A DNA stretch of 64,000 nucleotides, taken from contig NC_080557.1 in NCBI RefSeq assembly GCF_030253575.1, positions 38,795,001-38,859,000 on the forward strand, given 5' to 3'. The translations under genes were made by a program, and so were the position numbers. Each line of letters begins with the position of its first letter. Position 1 is the stretch's first letter. Positions 34,186 through 45,649 of this stretch are shown one piece after another. Origin of the DNA: Rhododendron vialii (taxonomy: Eukaryota > Streptophyta > Magnoliopsida > Ericales > Ericaceae). A model generated the notes under the pieces. The model was not told the origin of the DNA. It did no database searches and saw only the letters and a program-made list of their open reading frames with translations.

Positions 34186-35517
34186 TTCGGGTCATTGTGT
34201 GGAAGCTCTTGTTTCTTTGTACGACTAGGACCAGCTCAATGGTATTTGATCTTTATGGGACAGAGCATGGTATCTATTGCTAATACGGGCTGCTGTCTCC
34301 TCCTTTCAAGGAAATTTCAGGGCGCAACGATAAAGACTGGCCCAATGTGACTTGGTGCTCATGGGTTCGCAAAAGCAGCCTTTCTGTCTATGGGAGTAGG
34401 GTTGTGATATCCAACCTTTTTCCAGCCAGATCTTCAGTAACGGGAGTCTCGTTCGCTAGATAGCTCTTTGGCTAGAGGAGGGGGCGAGATGAGTAGGAAG
34501 ATTCTTTTGTTTAGTCTTTGGTTCTTTTTATGGATTTTTCTTTGGTGGACTTGTTTTCCCCTTCTCCTGTTTCATTTCACAAAATTTTCTCTTGTTTTGG
34601 AAAATTTAGTGTTGCAGTGATGAGGGAAAACAACTCATGTTAGTTTGTAACTTGTTGGTAAAATGTAGAATCCTTTCGATAATTCAGAGCCATTATCTAA
34701 CAGAATGATTTTATCTAGTTTTCGGATCATGGAGGTCCAATAATCAACTAATTTCATGAGATAAATTTCTTCTAAAGTGAAGTCATGGATAATATCCAAT
34801 TTCACCTACCCCACAAGAAAAAAAAGAGACAAAGTATACATTTTGTTTTTTTTTTTAATCAGGAAGTATACATTTTGTTGGGGACTTAGAACTGGCTATG
34901 GAAAACGGAAAAATATGAGAAGATGAACTCAATCTCTCTTTTTTTCACTTGCGGTTCGAATCTCGGCAATGTAATCTTTTTCCCACTTCTAGAGGTGGTT
35001 TCACAACCGCCACTAATAGTATAGAACTTTTACCGGCAATAAATTACTTCTGTTTTTTTTTTCCCAACACTTATTTTAACGGCGATATGATTTCTAACAT
35101 GCTGAAAATATTTTTATCAACGATTTTTTAATGCCGCTAAAGCCAAATTTTGGCGTAGTGCTACTGATTTCGTAAATTGAAACATTACGTAGTCATTTTC
35201 ATTTGAAGCTAAGCCAACTAAAAATTAAAATAAGATCCAATCCTTTTTGCTTCTATTTTTCTCCCATCAAATTTCTTCTTAAAATATCACACTAAAATTT
35301 ACTGAAACCCAATACCATCTTACAAGATTTATTGAAAGGCATAGAAACGCCAGTTAGATTAGTCAAGGCGCCCGGGCTTTAATTGGCCTCCATCCAGTAT
35401 ATCGGTATCTTAGAATTATTCACGTATGCATAAGTTGGTCCGGACTAGAGCCATAAAAAATAAAAAAAAAATTAGTTAGGAAGTTAAGATATAGTTGCAC
35501 CAACAGAAATATGTGCT
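34186..35517. other. 3' flank of HDA8 and upstream region of the PPR gene
   Basis: The first few hundred bases are presumed 3' untranslated sequence. The rest is AT-rich spacer with a short direct repeat (AAGTATACATTTTGTT near 34834 and 34864). No gene or RNA recognised. Confidence 0.4.
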
Positions 35518-37086
35518 GTGCTGCCGTTAATTGAAACGATGAGCGTTCCCGCCACCACAACCATTCAACTCTCCCCGCCGCAGCCACCGCCACCGCCACG
35601 ACCCACAAACTCCACTCAATCCCTCTCCGCCAACAACTCCACAAAGCACCACCTCACCTTAAAACAGACCAACAACAACAACAAACCCACAACTGACCCC
35701 ACGGTCTCATGGACCACATCATTACACCACCACTGTCGCAGCGGCCGCTTACCCGAAGCCGCCGCGGAGCTCACCCGCTTGAGAATCGCCGGTATCGAAC
35801 CTAACTACATCACTTTCATAACCCTTCTCTCCGCTTGCGCCCGTTTCCCTACTGATAGTCTCTGTTTTGGCATGTCTCTTCATGCTTATGCCCGTAAGCT
35901 GGGCTTGGATACGACAAATGTTAAAGTGGGTTCTGCTGTTGTTGACTTTTACTCCAAATGCGGTTGTGTAGATCTTGCTAGGTTGAGTTTTGATAGGATT
36001 TGCGTTAAGAACGTAGTGTCTTGGAATGCAATGATCAATGGGTACGTGAGAAATGGCCAAATTGAGGATGCGGTTGAGGTGTTTGATGAAATGCCGCATA
36101 GAGATGCGGTTTCTTGGACGGCTATGGTGTTTGGGTTTGTGAAGAAAGGTACCTTTGAGAAGGGTTTGGAGTGGTTCCAAGAAATGCAGCTATCTGGGGT
36201 TGAACCTGACTACGTGACCCTGATTTCTGTACTTGCCGCCTGTGCCAATTTGGGGGCACTTGGGTTAGGTTTTTGGGTGCATCGATACATTCTTAAAAAG
36301 GGTATTAAGGACAATGTTAGGGTAAATAACTCGCTTATAGACATGTATGCTAGGTGTGGATGTATTGATTTTGCCCGTCAAGTATTTTTAACTATGAAGA
36401 CGCGGACCTTAGTTTCATGGAACTCAATGATCGTGGGGTTTTCTATAAATGGGTATGCAGAGGAGGCTCTTCTATTCTTCAACTCGATGCAAAAGGAAGG
36501 GTTTGAGCCGGATGGGGTAAGTTTTACAGGAGCTCTAGCTGCTTGTAGCCATGCCGGGTTAGTTGATGAGGGGTTGAATCTTTTTGAGGTTATGAAGAAA
36601 GTTCGTAGGATATTGCCAACAATTGAGCATTACGGTTGCATTGTGGATCTTTATAGTCGTGCGGGAAGGTTGGAAGATGCCTTGGATGTGATAGAGAAAA
36701 TGCCCATGAGGCCTAATGAGGTGGTGTTGGGGTCTTTGTTGGCTGCTTGTAGAACTCATGGGGATGTCAATTTAGCTGAGAGGTTAACAAATTATCTTCT
36801 CGTGTTGGATCCAAATAGTGATTCGAATTATGTGCTGCTTTCAAATATGTACGCTGCAGCTGGCAGTTGGGGTAGGGCAAACGATGTGAGGAAGAAAATG
36901 AAGGATTTCGGGATACAGAAGAGAGCGGGGATCAGTTCGATAGAAGTAGACTGTAATGTTCATGAATTTGTGGCTGGTGATAAATCACATGCTGAAATAG
37001 ATGAGATTTACGTAATGTTGGAGCATGTGTGGCTTGAGCTGGGGACATCCGGGTATGTTCCTGAATCTAGTCTTGTCGACACATAA
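35518..37086 (+). CDS. CLB19: PLS-class PPR protein, CLB19/PDE247-like chloroplast RNA editing factor
   Basis: Pentatricopeptide repeat protein of the E/E+ subgroup, intronless, 522 residues. CLB19 in Arabidopsis is needed for C-to-U editing of plastid rpoA and clpP transcripts. The N-terminus is Ser/Thr/Pro/Asn-rich and lacks acidic residues, as in a plastid transit peptide. Repeats run from about residue 62 (TVSWTTSLHHHCRSGRLPEA) through GIEPNYITFITLLSACARF, NVVSWNAMINGYVRNGQIED, VSWTAMVFGFVKKGTFEKGL, GVEPDYVTLISVLAACANLG and VSWNSMIVGFSINGYAEEAL to HYGCIVDLYSRAGRLEDALD. E and E+ regions follow (VLGSLLAACRTHGD, NYVLLSNMYAAAGSWG, RAGISSIEVDCNVHEFVAGD). There is no DYW deaminase domain, as in CLB19, so a partner deaminase is expected. 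A second ATG seven codons in (35539) is an equally possible start. Orthology is inferred from remembered sequence. Confidence 0.9.
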   Translation: MLPLIETMSVPATTTIQLSPPQPPPPPRPTNSTQSLSANNSTKHHLTLKQTNNNNKPTTDPTVSWTTSLHHHCRSGRLPEAAAELTRLRIAGIEPNYITFITLLSACARFPTDSLCFGMSLHAYARKLGLDTTNVKVGSAVVDFYSKCGCVDLARLSFDRICVKNVVSWNAMINGYVRNGQIEDAVEVFDEMPHRDAVSWTAMVFGFVKKGTFEKGLEWFQEMQLSGVEPDYVTLISVLAACANLGALGLGFWVHRYILKKGIKDNVRVNNSLIDMYARCGCIDFARQVFLTMKTRTLVSWNSMIVGFSINGYAEEALLFFNSMQKEGFEPDGVSFTGALAACSHAGLVDEGLNLFEVMKKVRRILPTIEHYGCIVDLYSRAGRLEDALDVIEKMPMRPNEVVLGSLLAACRTHGDVNLAERLTNYLLVLDPNSDSNYVLLSNMYAAAGSWGRANDVRKKMKDFGIQKRAGISSIEVDCNVHEFVAGDKSHAEIDEIYVMLEHVWLELGTSGYVPESSLVDT

Positions 37087-37943
37087 ATATAATTCAAACT
37101 CTACAGTTATGTGTCAGCCAATGTAGTTTAGATTGAATTGGCGAGAGGCCTACTGATCAATGATGTTGTATCATGTATGGTTGCGAGATGAGAAATGTAA
37201 CTCTCTAATCCCACAAATAAGAGTGTAATGAGTCTAATGACCCGCTCCGACCTTGTATAATATTGTCCGCTTTGGCCGCCTAAACTCCATGGACTTCCTA
37301 GTACAATGTAGTTTAACATATGATTGTGTTATGGGCAATGATTTACCTGCAAAATCTTTCATACGAGATATTGAATTTTCGTACATAAGAATATTCATGT
37401 AGGATAAACTGATAGTGATATTATCGAATTTACGACTCTAGATGATTTTTCATTTTTCATTTTTTTTTTGTTTAAGGATATCACAAATGGCCATAATATT
37501 TGTGCGAGTTCTATACATAAATTCTATCGTTGACACTTATGTGCATAGGTTCTTTTTGTCCAATACCGTCCTTTTTGTCCAAATTCATGTAGCCGACTCC
37601 AATTAGTAGGACTTTAAGGCTCGATTAAATTTTGGTTTGTTTGGTTATTGTACTTTGTTCGCGCTAAATATCTCCAATACCAGATGTAACTGGAATTGAT
37701 TTTTTTTCTACAAATGTGGATTTTATAAGTGCTTGCTCCGATGTCCAGTTTTCGTAATTACATACAGTGGATTCCTTGATGTCGCGCCTTTCCCTCCTCC
37801 CCCCCCCCCCCCCCCCCAAAACTACCTCCAGGGTTCCATAGACACCGCGAGTAGTGGATGTTTGAGTGAACATATCTTGTCTCGATAAAGAGAGTAATGT
37901 TTCTCATGTCAAGAATTTAGTACTCCATCAGCTAAAATACTCA
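37087..37943. other. 3' flank of the PPR gene
   Basis: Presumed 3' untranslated sequence, a degenerate Cassandra-like LTR piece (37238-37305) and a poly(C) run (37799-37818). No gene seen. Confidence 0.45.
37238..37305 (-). repeat. degenerate Cassandra-like LTR end
   Basis: GACCCGCTCCGACCTTGTAT and AATATTGTCCGCTTTGGCCG closely resemble the LTR units at 54347 and 54665 (GACCGCTCCATCTTTGTACA, then AATATTGTCCGCTTTGG). It begins about 150 bases after the PPR stop codon and may lie within its 3' untranslated region. Confidence 0.55.
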
Positions 37944-38590
37944 GGCTGTGTTCCAGAAACAAGTTAAGAACTTGTTTTTTGTTGAAATAGAAGGATTGTT
38001 CCGAAAAATAAGAAGGGTGTTACTTATTTTGGAAGAATTTATATAGGTACTAATGGGTGCCGGGAGGGAAATCGTACCGGCGGCCGCGCCGGGCCGTCTC
38101 TTGCCACCGGACGGCCGATGCGAGCCGTTAATCATATATACACAGAAAAATGGTGCTTGGATCAAGCACCCTACACACCTCGGATGCCGTTGATTCCTGC
38201 ACTAGCCCCCTCAGTTTTTTTTTATAGAATTTTTGGACGGCTCGGATCGGCCGTCCGGTGGCCGGAGACGGCCTGGCGCGGCCGCCGGTACGATTTCCCT
38301 CCTCCGGCGCCACAGTCTTATTTTTTGTATAAGGTAACTTCAAACTCAAAAATTATGTGTTTACGCAAATAATTTTCCTATCACTATGGATCTTGTTTGA
38401 TAGATCTCATTGAGATCTTTAATACGGTGCAAAAAAAATTAAAATTTTTTTTTCATTTACATTATTTTTGAATTTGAAAATATGAAAGGAACTTTTTATT
38501 TTGATTTTGTGGAATGGCCCTTCTTATTTTTTGAATAAGAAGTGGCAAAATAAGTACTTATTTTTTAAGAAAGATTTCCGGAACGGAGCC
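37944..38590. mobile_element. foldback MITE (GGCTGTGTTCC family), copy 1
   Basis: Terminal inverted repeats GGCTGTGTTCCAGAAA and TTTCCGGAACGGAGCC are flanked by TCA on both sides (37941-37943 and 38591-38593). An internal GC-rich palindrome pairs AAATCGTACCGGCGGCCGCG with CGCGGCCGCCGGTACGATTT. A second copy begins at 63417. The 3-bp duplication suggests a PIF/Harbinger-like non-autonomous element. Confidence 0.8.
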
Positions 38591-38986
38591 TCAATCCTCT
38601 CTGAATTTCGCAATGGCATCGCGGTAAAAGGTTAATCCTACAAAAAAAATACAAAAAAAACCTAAATTTTATAGGGGATAAAATTACGCAAACAGAATCT
38701 TCATACAAAAATTTCTCTGCCGGATCTGATAGGCACTTTTAAGTTTTAATATATACTATCAAACTAAGACCCTTGTGTTACTCATAAATTTGAAAAAATT
38801 TACTTAACAAACAATGATTTGGCTCAGTTAGAATCTTCTATTTTCAAACAATACACAATGGAACATGAGTTTTGTATTTGAATCTTCGATGCAGAGTCAT
38901 ATTCTATGGTGAGATTTCCTTTAATGTTTTCAATAGCTAGAGTAGAGTTTCCCTTCCAAGATTGTTATCTCATATCATCAAATATA
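38591..38986. other. AT-rich spacer
   Basis: No gene, RNA or structured repeat recognised. Confidence 0.4.
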
Positions 38987-39222
38987 CTCCCTCCGTCCGG
39001 ATTTAACTGTCCCTAATTTTATTCTAACCGGCTAAAAAATGGGTTATATCTTTGAATCCGTAATGAATTTCATATCGAATATGAATTTTGTTGATAGATT
39101 TCAATTAGTTCTATAATATAATGTTTTCAAAATCACGTAAAACATTATAAATTAGAAGATATAATCGATTGAAAAATGACACGAACTCCAAAAAAAATAT
39201 TATTAAATCTGGAGGGAGGAAG
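38987..39222. mobile_element. Stowaway-type MITE 1
   Basis: CTCCCTCCGTCCGG at the left and CTGGAGGGAGGAAG at the right are inverted ends flanked by TA dinucleotides, the signature of Tc1/mariner Stowaway MITEs. Confidence 0.85.
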
Positions 39223-39865
39223 TATAAACAATTTTGTGGATAATTCACACTTAAAAGCCAGAAAAAAAGATTAAAAAAAGAGTTTCAATGTACTTTCCAT
39301 ATATATCAATACACATTTTTTGAATATCCATATATCTTTTATATATATCAATGCACTTTTTTTTGAATATCTATACACCTTTTACATACTCCTATATCAA
39401 CGCACTTTTTGCACATTAATTATTGTCCATTGAACTGACAGAATTTCGTATATATAAAATCCATGTCATCTGGTAAAATATAAAATTGTGGCTGCGGATC
39501 ATTATCCATCATTTTTACGTGAAGCTAACAGGATTTTATTATTGGGAGATGGAGTCATGGTTGCATCATTTGAGCCCCTTCTTCTCCATGATGATTGAGA
39601 TCAGTACAAATCTGGAATAGGAGTTGTACTAGATCAAGGTTAGTTATTGCAGGAGGCCAGAGTCAGTACATTTTTTGGATGAAACGCTGTACACATGTCT
39701 TAACGCAGTACTGCATGACGCGCGCCACCCTTATTACTGTCCAGGAAGGAATTGACGGTGACAAGAAAGCTAGCTAGGGACCCATTAAAGCGAGCTTATT
39801 TTATAAACCCAGCCCCAAAACTGTCAAATCTCTTCACGCCAACCATGGAAAATTCTGTATGCGTA

Positions 39866-40119
39866 CTACTTCTTCCTCCGTCCCAATTTATTTGTTTAAT
39901 TATCAAAATTCATATATTTCAAAAACGTATATATTATATTTTATAATATTTTTATGATTTAGAAGATTTTATATAATAAAATTAATTGAGATCTTTCAAA
40001 TAAGATCCATATTGTATATTAAAAATATTACGTATTAAAAACTATAGACAATTCTTTGAGAGGTCAAACGCTCTCAAAAAGTCAAAAATGGGACAAGCAA
40101 ACCGGGACGAATGAAGTAG
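39866..40119. mobile_element. Stowaway-type MITE 2
   Basis: Ends CTACTTCTTCCTCCGTCCC and GGGACGAATGAAGTAG are inverted, with TA at both flanks. The inner phrases ATTTGTTT and CAAGCAAACC are also paired. Confidence 0.75.
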
Positions 40120-40489
40120 TATAGTATAGAATAACTTAATCACAGAGTTCCGGGAATAAGTCTTACGAAACTCAATCATCGTCCAAAACACATTTGAACA
40201 GTCAAGATTGAGCGCCTTCGAGAATAACTTATTTACGGAAGCCAATTCCGTGAATAAGTTATTCTAAAAAATCTAACCCAGAGGTGTTCTATATATCATC
40301 GTTTGATCCCTTAAAATACTAACAAGAAATTTACATGCATCGAGTAATTTTTCTAACACGTTTGTGATCGAATATGGGCACGTAACATTGCTCGTTACGA
40401 ACCTCAGAGGTTGACCTCGTAGTTTAGGCTTCAAACAAAAGGGATTTGCTTTCTCTTTAAGATTACGGATTTGAAAGCTTTATGTTATA

Positions 40490-40723
40490 CTCCCTCCGTC
40501 CCAAATTGAATGTCAATTTTTGATATTTGTGCAAATTTTAATTCCTTATATCTTTCAATATGGATCTCAAAATATATGCAATATAGATCTTGTTTGATAG
40601 TTCTCGATTAGTTCTATTATACAAAATTTACAAACTCATAAAAAACGTTATAGATTGAAAAATATAAGCGATGAAAAATGACATAAATTTCAAAAATTGT
40701 CATCATTTTTGGGACCTAAGGAG
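40490..40723. mobile_element. Stowaway-type MITE 3
   Basis: Ends CTCCCTCCGTCCCAAA and TTTGGGACCTAAGGAG are inverted and flanked by TA. Confidence 0.85.
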
Positions 40724-41326
40724 TATCAACTTATTTTTAACTTTTAAGCTAGTTCAATATTAGGGATATTGTTCCAGATTAATCGGGCCTACGCTAATGA
40801 AATGTTAAAATATTGATGTCCAAAGATTCGTTGAGATACAAACAAACCAGCCGCAACATTATGAGTTATTAAAACCATATTGCTCTTTAAAATTAAGTAA
40901 TTAATTCCACCTTAAAATTAAGTAATTAATTCCACCTTGCTCTGTACTTTAACTCCACTTTCCCACTTGCAGCTTTCATTAAACAAGGAAATATAGGGTC
41001 ATGTCCATTGCCAAACAAGTTCAGTAGATAACATCATGCATGAAAGTGGATACAAACTTATTACAAAGCCTGTCTTAACTTACTCCCAAAGAGAGAAACG
41101 GCCGGAGAGAGAAAAAGGAGAAACATCATTACACAGTACTCCCCCCTGAGTGGACAAAAAGCTAGCTAGGCATAATATATAGTACTACTACTGATCTGAG
41201 TTTGCTTCGAACTAGTGCTAGCTAGCTAGTAAGCTAGGAACATACTCTGTCTACGAGATAGAAAACAAGACACCAAAAAGAGAGGACTAGCCAGCTGGAA
41301 CTTGGGTGCTGGGGGGGCCAGGGAGT
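40724..41326. other. 3' flank of the CLV3-like gene
   Basis: AT-rich spacer grading into the presumed 3' region of the minus-strand peptide gene. A short tandem duplication, TTAAAATTAAGTAATTAATT, lies near 40887-40935. CTAGCTAG runs lie at 41160-41240. No other gene seen. Confidence 0.45.
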
Positions 41327-41772
41327 TCAAGGAGTCCTGGGCTTCTTCGGGCTACCCCCATGATGGTGCAATGGGTCTGGACCAGCTGGAACCCCCCTCA
41401 ATTGATCCCAGGTCTCTGAACTAGCTCCACCGTACCCCTTGGTTGTTGATCCTTGGACGTCTTTGCTGCTTCCGGAGACCACCTGATCATCGTTCCCATG
41501 CATCATACCTTGTAGCACCTGCATGCCCAAAAAATGGAACACTAATTATGTTCCCAACCCTAGTTTTTACATGTATGTTAATTCATACGTACATTTGCAT
41601 CTATATTTTCGAGATAAAGAAAAAGATGGTACATAAAAACAGCACCTTTCTGATTGGAATCACTTGGGCAGCTGCCTCTGCGTAAAAGCATCCATGGCCG
41701 CCCTTCAACTGATCTGGAGGGGGAAAAAAGGCATAACAATTTAACTCCGGACGAACAAAAACAAAATAACAG

Positions 41773-41827
<55 letters not shown>

Positions 41828-41903
41828 CAGAAGGTGGTTGAGTGAGGGCCAAGCAAAAGAGCACCGTGACGATCAAGCAGACAAACTTGGAAGTGAAAGC
41901 CAT
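41327..41903 (-). CDS. CLV3: CLAVATA3-like CLE signalling peptide precursor
   Basis: Small secreted prepropeptide. CLV3 peptides restrict the stem-cell pool of the shoot meristem through CLV1-type receptor kinases and repression of WUSCHEL. Exons in transcript order 41903-41828, 41713-41646 and 41518-41327 join in frame to 111 residues. The N-terminus MAFTSKFVCLIVTVLFCLAL is a clear signal peptide. The middle is variable. The CLE motif near residues 88-100 is RGVPAGPDPLHHH, followed by a tail GGSPKKPRTP. The His-His-His and basic tail, and the three-exon layout, fit the CLV3/CLE40 clade rather than the mostly intronless other CLE genes. Pro4 and Pro7, the usual hydroxylation sites, are kept. 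Position 2 is Gly where CLV3 usually has Thr. Intron 1 starts with a long CT tract directly at the donor. Orthology is inferred. Confidence 0.88.
41779..41824. repeat. (GA)n microsatellite in CLV3-like intron 1
   Basis: About 23 dinucleotide units; on the coding strand it is (CT)n starting within five bases of the splice donor. Confidence 0.95.
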
Positions 41904-42024
41904 AGTGAGGAAGCAAAGTTGAGGTTTCTGTTGGCCTTAGAAATGGAATGGGGAAGTTTGTACTGATAGGAGAGATGCTAGTTAGGTAGGGATGAGGTGG
42001 GAGATGGCTAGAAAGGAGGGGACC

Positions 42025-42036
42025 GAATTTATAGAG
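42025..42036 (-). promoter_or_regulatory. TATA box of the CLV3-like gene
   Basis: Minus-strand CTATAAATTC lies about 125 bases upstream of the ATG, implying a leader of roughly 95 bases. (GA)n-like stretches flank the region. Confidence 0.6.
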
Positions 42037-42352
42037 GGTTTTGGAAGGGGGGGATATACCTGCATGCAAATGATTGCTGTATGCAGCCATATTTGTGTAG
42101 GGGTTTTGGGTTATGATTATAGAGATAGAGACTGCGAGTTGAAGTAGTAGTGTAATAGTGAAGATGTAGACAGAGATAGATACGATTCTCATCGATGAGA
42201 GAGAGAGTAGTGAGTAGTACTCTGTAGTAGTGACAGAAACTCCCAGTGAGCCTCGTCGTTCGCCCTACTCAGCGCAACCCCCAATCTCTGACGGCTCCTC
42301 CACCACCTTTTTCCTCTTTTTTTTTAATGCAAGTGTCATGGCATATACCTTA

Positions 42353-43261
42353 GGGGTCGTTTGGATGCATCCATGAGAGGAGGGATTAGCTTTCACTCTT
42401 TCAGAAGACCTGGGGCCAGGCTTTACCTCCATTTGGGAACCAAAAACAGAGGGGTTTTCAAGAAGATCAGTTCTTGGCCAAGACCTGAGAAAGGGGGCAT
42501 CGGAGAGTCTTATTTTCGGATAGGGTTTGAGGTGTCCATAAGTTATACCCCGCAATCCCCTCGAAATCTGACGATTTTACCCTTCTTTATCCCCCTTCCC
42601 TCACCCCCAATCTTCCATTTCTGTAGCCCACTGTATCACACAGAGAGCTGGGCAACGGACACGAGACACGATAACACGATACGAACCGGACACGAAGTTA
42701 GCGGGTTAGGGTTGAACATTTTTGACACGAAACACGAAAATGACACGACTTGAGAACACGAATTCTAAATGGGTTGGGTTCGAGTTGAACACGCGAGACA
42801 CGAAATTGACACGACTAACACGGTTACTAATCTGTGTCACCCATTAACACGAACGTATATACATAATATATGGTATATCTGTAATTCTATATAGAGTTGG
42901 GCAACAGACATGATAACACGACATGAACCGGACACGAAGTTAACGGGTTAGGGTTGAGCATTTCTGACACGAAACACGAAAATGACACGATTCGAGAAAC
43001 ACGAATTCTAAATGGGTTGGGTTCGGGTTGGGTGATTTGTGACACGAACCCAACTAACACGACACGAACACGACCCGACACGACATGTTACCCAGGCCTA
43101 ATCACACACATGCACACCCAGATTGGGAAAAATGGAAAATAGAGAGAGAGAGAGAGGCGTACAGTGACGACGGCGACCCGCCGACGATCGACGACGAACT
43201 GGGACGACGGCTGCTGCTGCTTCTTCTTTTCTTTTCTTCTTCTTCCATCGTTCTCTGACTT

Positions 43262-43292
<31 letters not shown>

Positions 43293-43837
43293 TTACAACA
43301 GTAACAAGGGGATTATAAAAAGGACTGGGAAAAATTATTCAGTGCATGTGTGCCCATGCAACCCCACCCATTCACTGTGCTTAAAAAAAACGAAATTATT
43401 GCTTGCTTTGATTCAAAATAAACGAAATTATAAAATAAAACACTTTAAAAAAATTATAATTTTTGATACTTATTACATTGATTAAATTATAAGTAAAATA
43501 AATTATTACGGCTTAAATTGTCAAAAAATAATTAAATTTTTAATTATATGTAAAACGTAATACATGATTAATTTAGGGACTGCACAAGGGCAAAAAGGTC
43601 ATGTGACAGCTTTTTACATCATCCACCCTTCCTTATACCTCATATTAATCCTCCATCCAAACAAAGTATTATTTAATCCCCATTTTCTAATACCTCATCC
43701 AAACAACATATTATTTAATTTCCCTTCCATAAACATCACATCAATGTGGGTCATCCCTTATTAACTAATACCCCCTACTATCTTATCTCTCTTATTAACT
43801 AATACCCCTAATCCTTATCCAGCATCCAAACGAGCCG
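42353..43837. mobile_element. Tourist-like (PIF/Harbinger) element, 1.5 kb
   Basis: Starts GGGGTCGTTTGGATGC and ends GCATCCAAACGAGCCG, flanked by TTA at 42350-42352 and 43838-43840. Its right part is shared with the MITE at 19738-20165. It has gained an insert: a two-copy block of ACACGA-rich sequence (about 42650-42800 and 42896-43090), a (GA)n tract at 43141-43156, and a CT tract at 43262-43290. It lies about 450 bases upstream of the CLV3-like start codon. Confidence 0.75.
42650..43095. repeat. duplicated ACACGA-rich block inside the Tourist-like element
   Basis: Two copies of about 150 to 190 bases share GAACCGGACACGAAGTTA, GCGGGTTAGGGTTGA and ACACGAATTCTAAATGGGTT. The first starts GAGCTGGGCAACGGACACG and the second AGTTGGGCAACAGACATG. 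The block ends near TGTTACCCAGGCCTAA, which may be the far end of a separate nested element. Confidence 0.6.
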
Positions 43838-44835
43838 TTAGAGTGATATTTACGATCTCTTCCACAACTATTTCATACTTGTTGTGAAACTGATGAATGA
43901 CAAAAGGTTTATAATGATTGAAGTTATTAATTCTTCAGCGAATTAAATTTACGAATAAAAAACGCAGTTGTAACAGTAGTGTATTAATTATACGTTTGAT
44001 ATTCCATCACTATAAAGACACAAGGGAAATTTCAATGAAAAGTAAGAATCAGAAGTATCCGATTGATCCTGTAGATCAATTGTGTTTCTGATAGTTTTGA
44101 AAGAACTACATTTAACATATATTGTGTTATTTATTGTCTTTACTTTATGTTTTGTTCTTTTGATATTTTCTTAGTTTTATAACACGTTATCAGCACGAAT
44201 CTCTACTCGACTGAGAAAGTAATAGATTACATCTCACATCTCACATTGATATTTATCTTTGTTTATGTTTGTCTATTACATCTATGCATAGATAAGTAAA
44301 TTACTAGTAAATTATTGACAAAGAAAAAATGTTCTACCAGAAGTGGTTCCCTGATGAATACTCGAAGTATTCTTGCTTTTAATAAATACCTGAAGTATTT
44401 ACTACAGAACATAGAAGTATTCAAACTATTTATTTATGGGTACTTGCAGTACTTACACTACATAATGAATTGATATATTAAGTGACAGATGTGCATTTAA
44501 TATCTTATTTATTATCTGTGATTACGTAACATGAACATATTTATATATTAATCAGCACATGTTAACTTACGGATGTTTGAGGCTACTGAAAATATTTTCT
44601 TTTTATAATTTATATTACATTTAGAAATTTGTTTCATTTGTAAATTAGTGAAAGTCACATTATGCTTCGTGCATATTATTATTTCATAACATTTACCCAA
44701 ATCAGTTAAACTTGCTCCATTAACTTAATTGTCTCTTTAAATATTTGTCTAAATTAAAATTTTTAATTTTATAGACGATGTCGAAATACACAAAATTGAA
44801 TTTCACGATACTAGACATTTTCTGGAAGGAATTAT

Positions 44836-45531
44836 TTGTCATGTATACTTGATGTGGAAATCTATCTTGATGCTATGGAACTCGGAAACACAATTACTGA
44901 TGGCAACGATGCATCACCGAAGGATCGTGCAAAGGCCATGATCTTCATTCGGCACCACCTTCACGAGGACCTGAAGTCCGAATACCTTACAGTCAAAAAC
45001 CCACTAAGTTTGTGGAATAGTCTGAAGGAAATGTATGAGCACCAGAAAGCAGTAATACTACCAAATACTCGTTATCGCTGGTTGAATCGACAGTTGCAAG
45101 ATTATAAATCTATTAGTGAGTATAATTCTACTCTTTTCAAAATAGTTTCAATTTTGAAATTATGTAGAGAACAAATTACTGAAAAAGATATGCTGGAAAA
45201 AACTTTTTTCACTTTTCACGCCAACAATTTTCTCCTGCAGCAGCAATACAGAGAGTATAGGTTTGAGAAATACACAGATTTAATTTCTTGTTTTTTGGTT
45301 GCTGAACAAAACAATGAGCTATTACTGAGAAGTTATGAGTCTCGTCCAACGGGTGCTCTACCATTCCCTGAAGCGAATGGAGTCTTTTTTTTTAGTAATG
45401 GACAAGGTCGTGGTCATGGACATAGACGTGGTTGTGGTAGTCATAACCACCGAATCCGTAGAGGATATATTCAGAAATCAGGCAAGAAAACAGAATATCT
45501 CCAGAAGTGGAATAAATGGAACAAATTTTAA
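44836..45531 (+). pseudogene. Copia Gag fragment (UBN2-type)
   Basis: A 231-codon frame with KAMIFIRHHLHEDLKSEYL, LWNSLKEMYEHQKAVILP and RWLNRQLQDYKSISEYNSTL, typical Copia Gag (UBN2 domain). It ends in a Gly/Arg/His-rich stretch without an intact zinc knuckle. Start and end are broken relative to a working Gag-Pol. Confidence 0.8.
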
Positions 45532-45649
45532 GAATTGATAATGCTTTGTACTCTACCATATCCAGAAGAAATCTACTAAGTTACGTTTCAAAGATATACG
45601 TCGTAATAGTTATCATATTAAAACCATCAGTGAAGGCAAAGAAGAGTAT

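Noticed and set aside
41578..42192. 204-codon minus frame overlapping the CLV3-like gene
   Set aside because: It reads through intron 1 and its CT tract in another frame (Ser-Leu repeat) and has no family features; the three-exon CLE model explains the locus.
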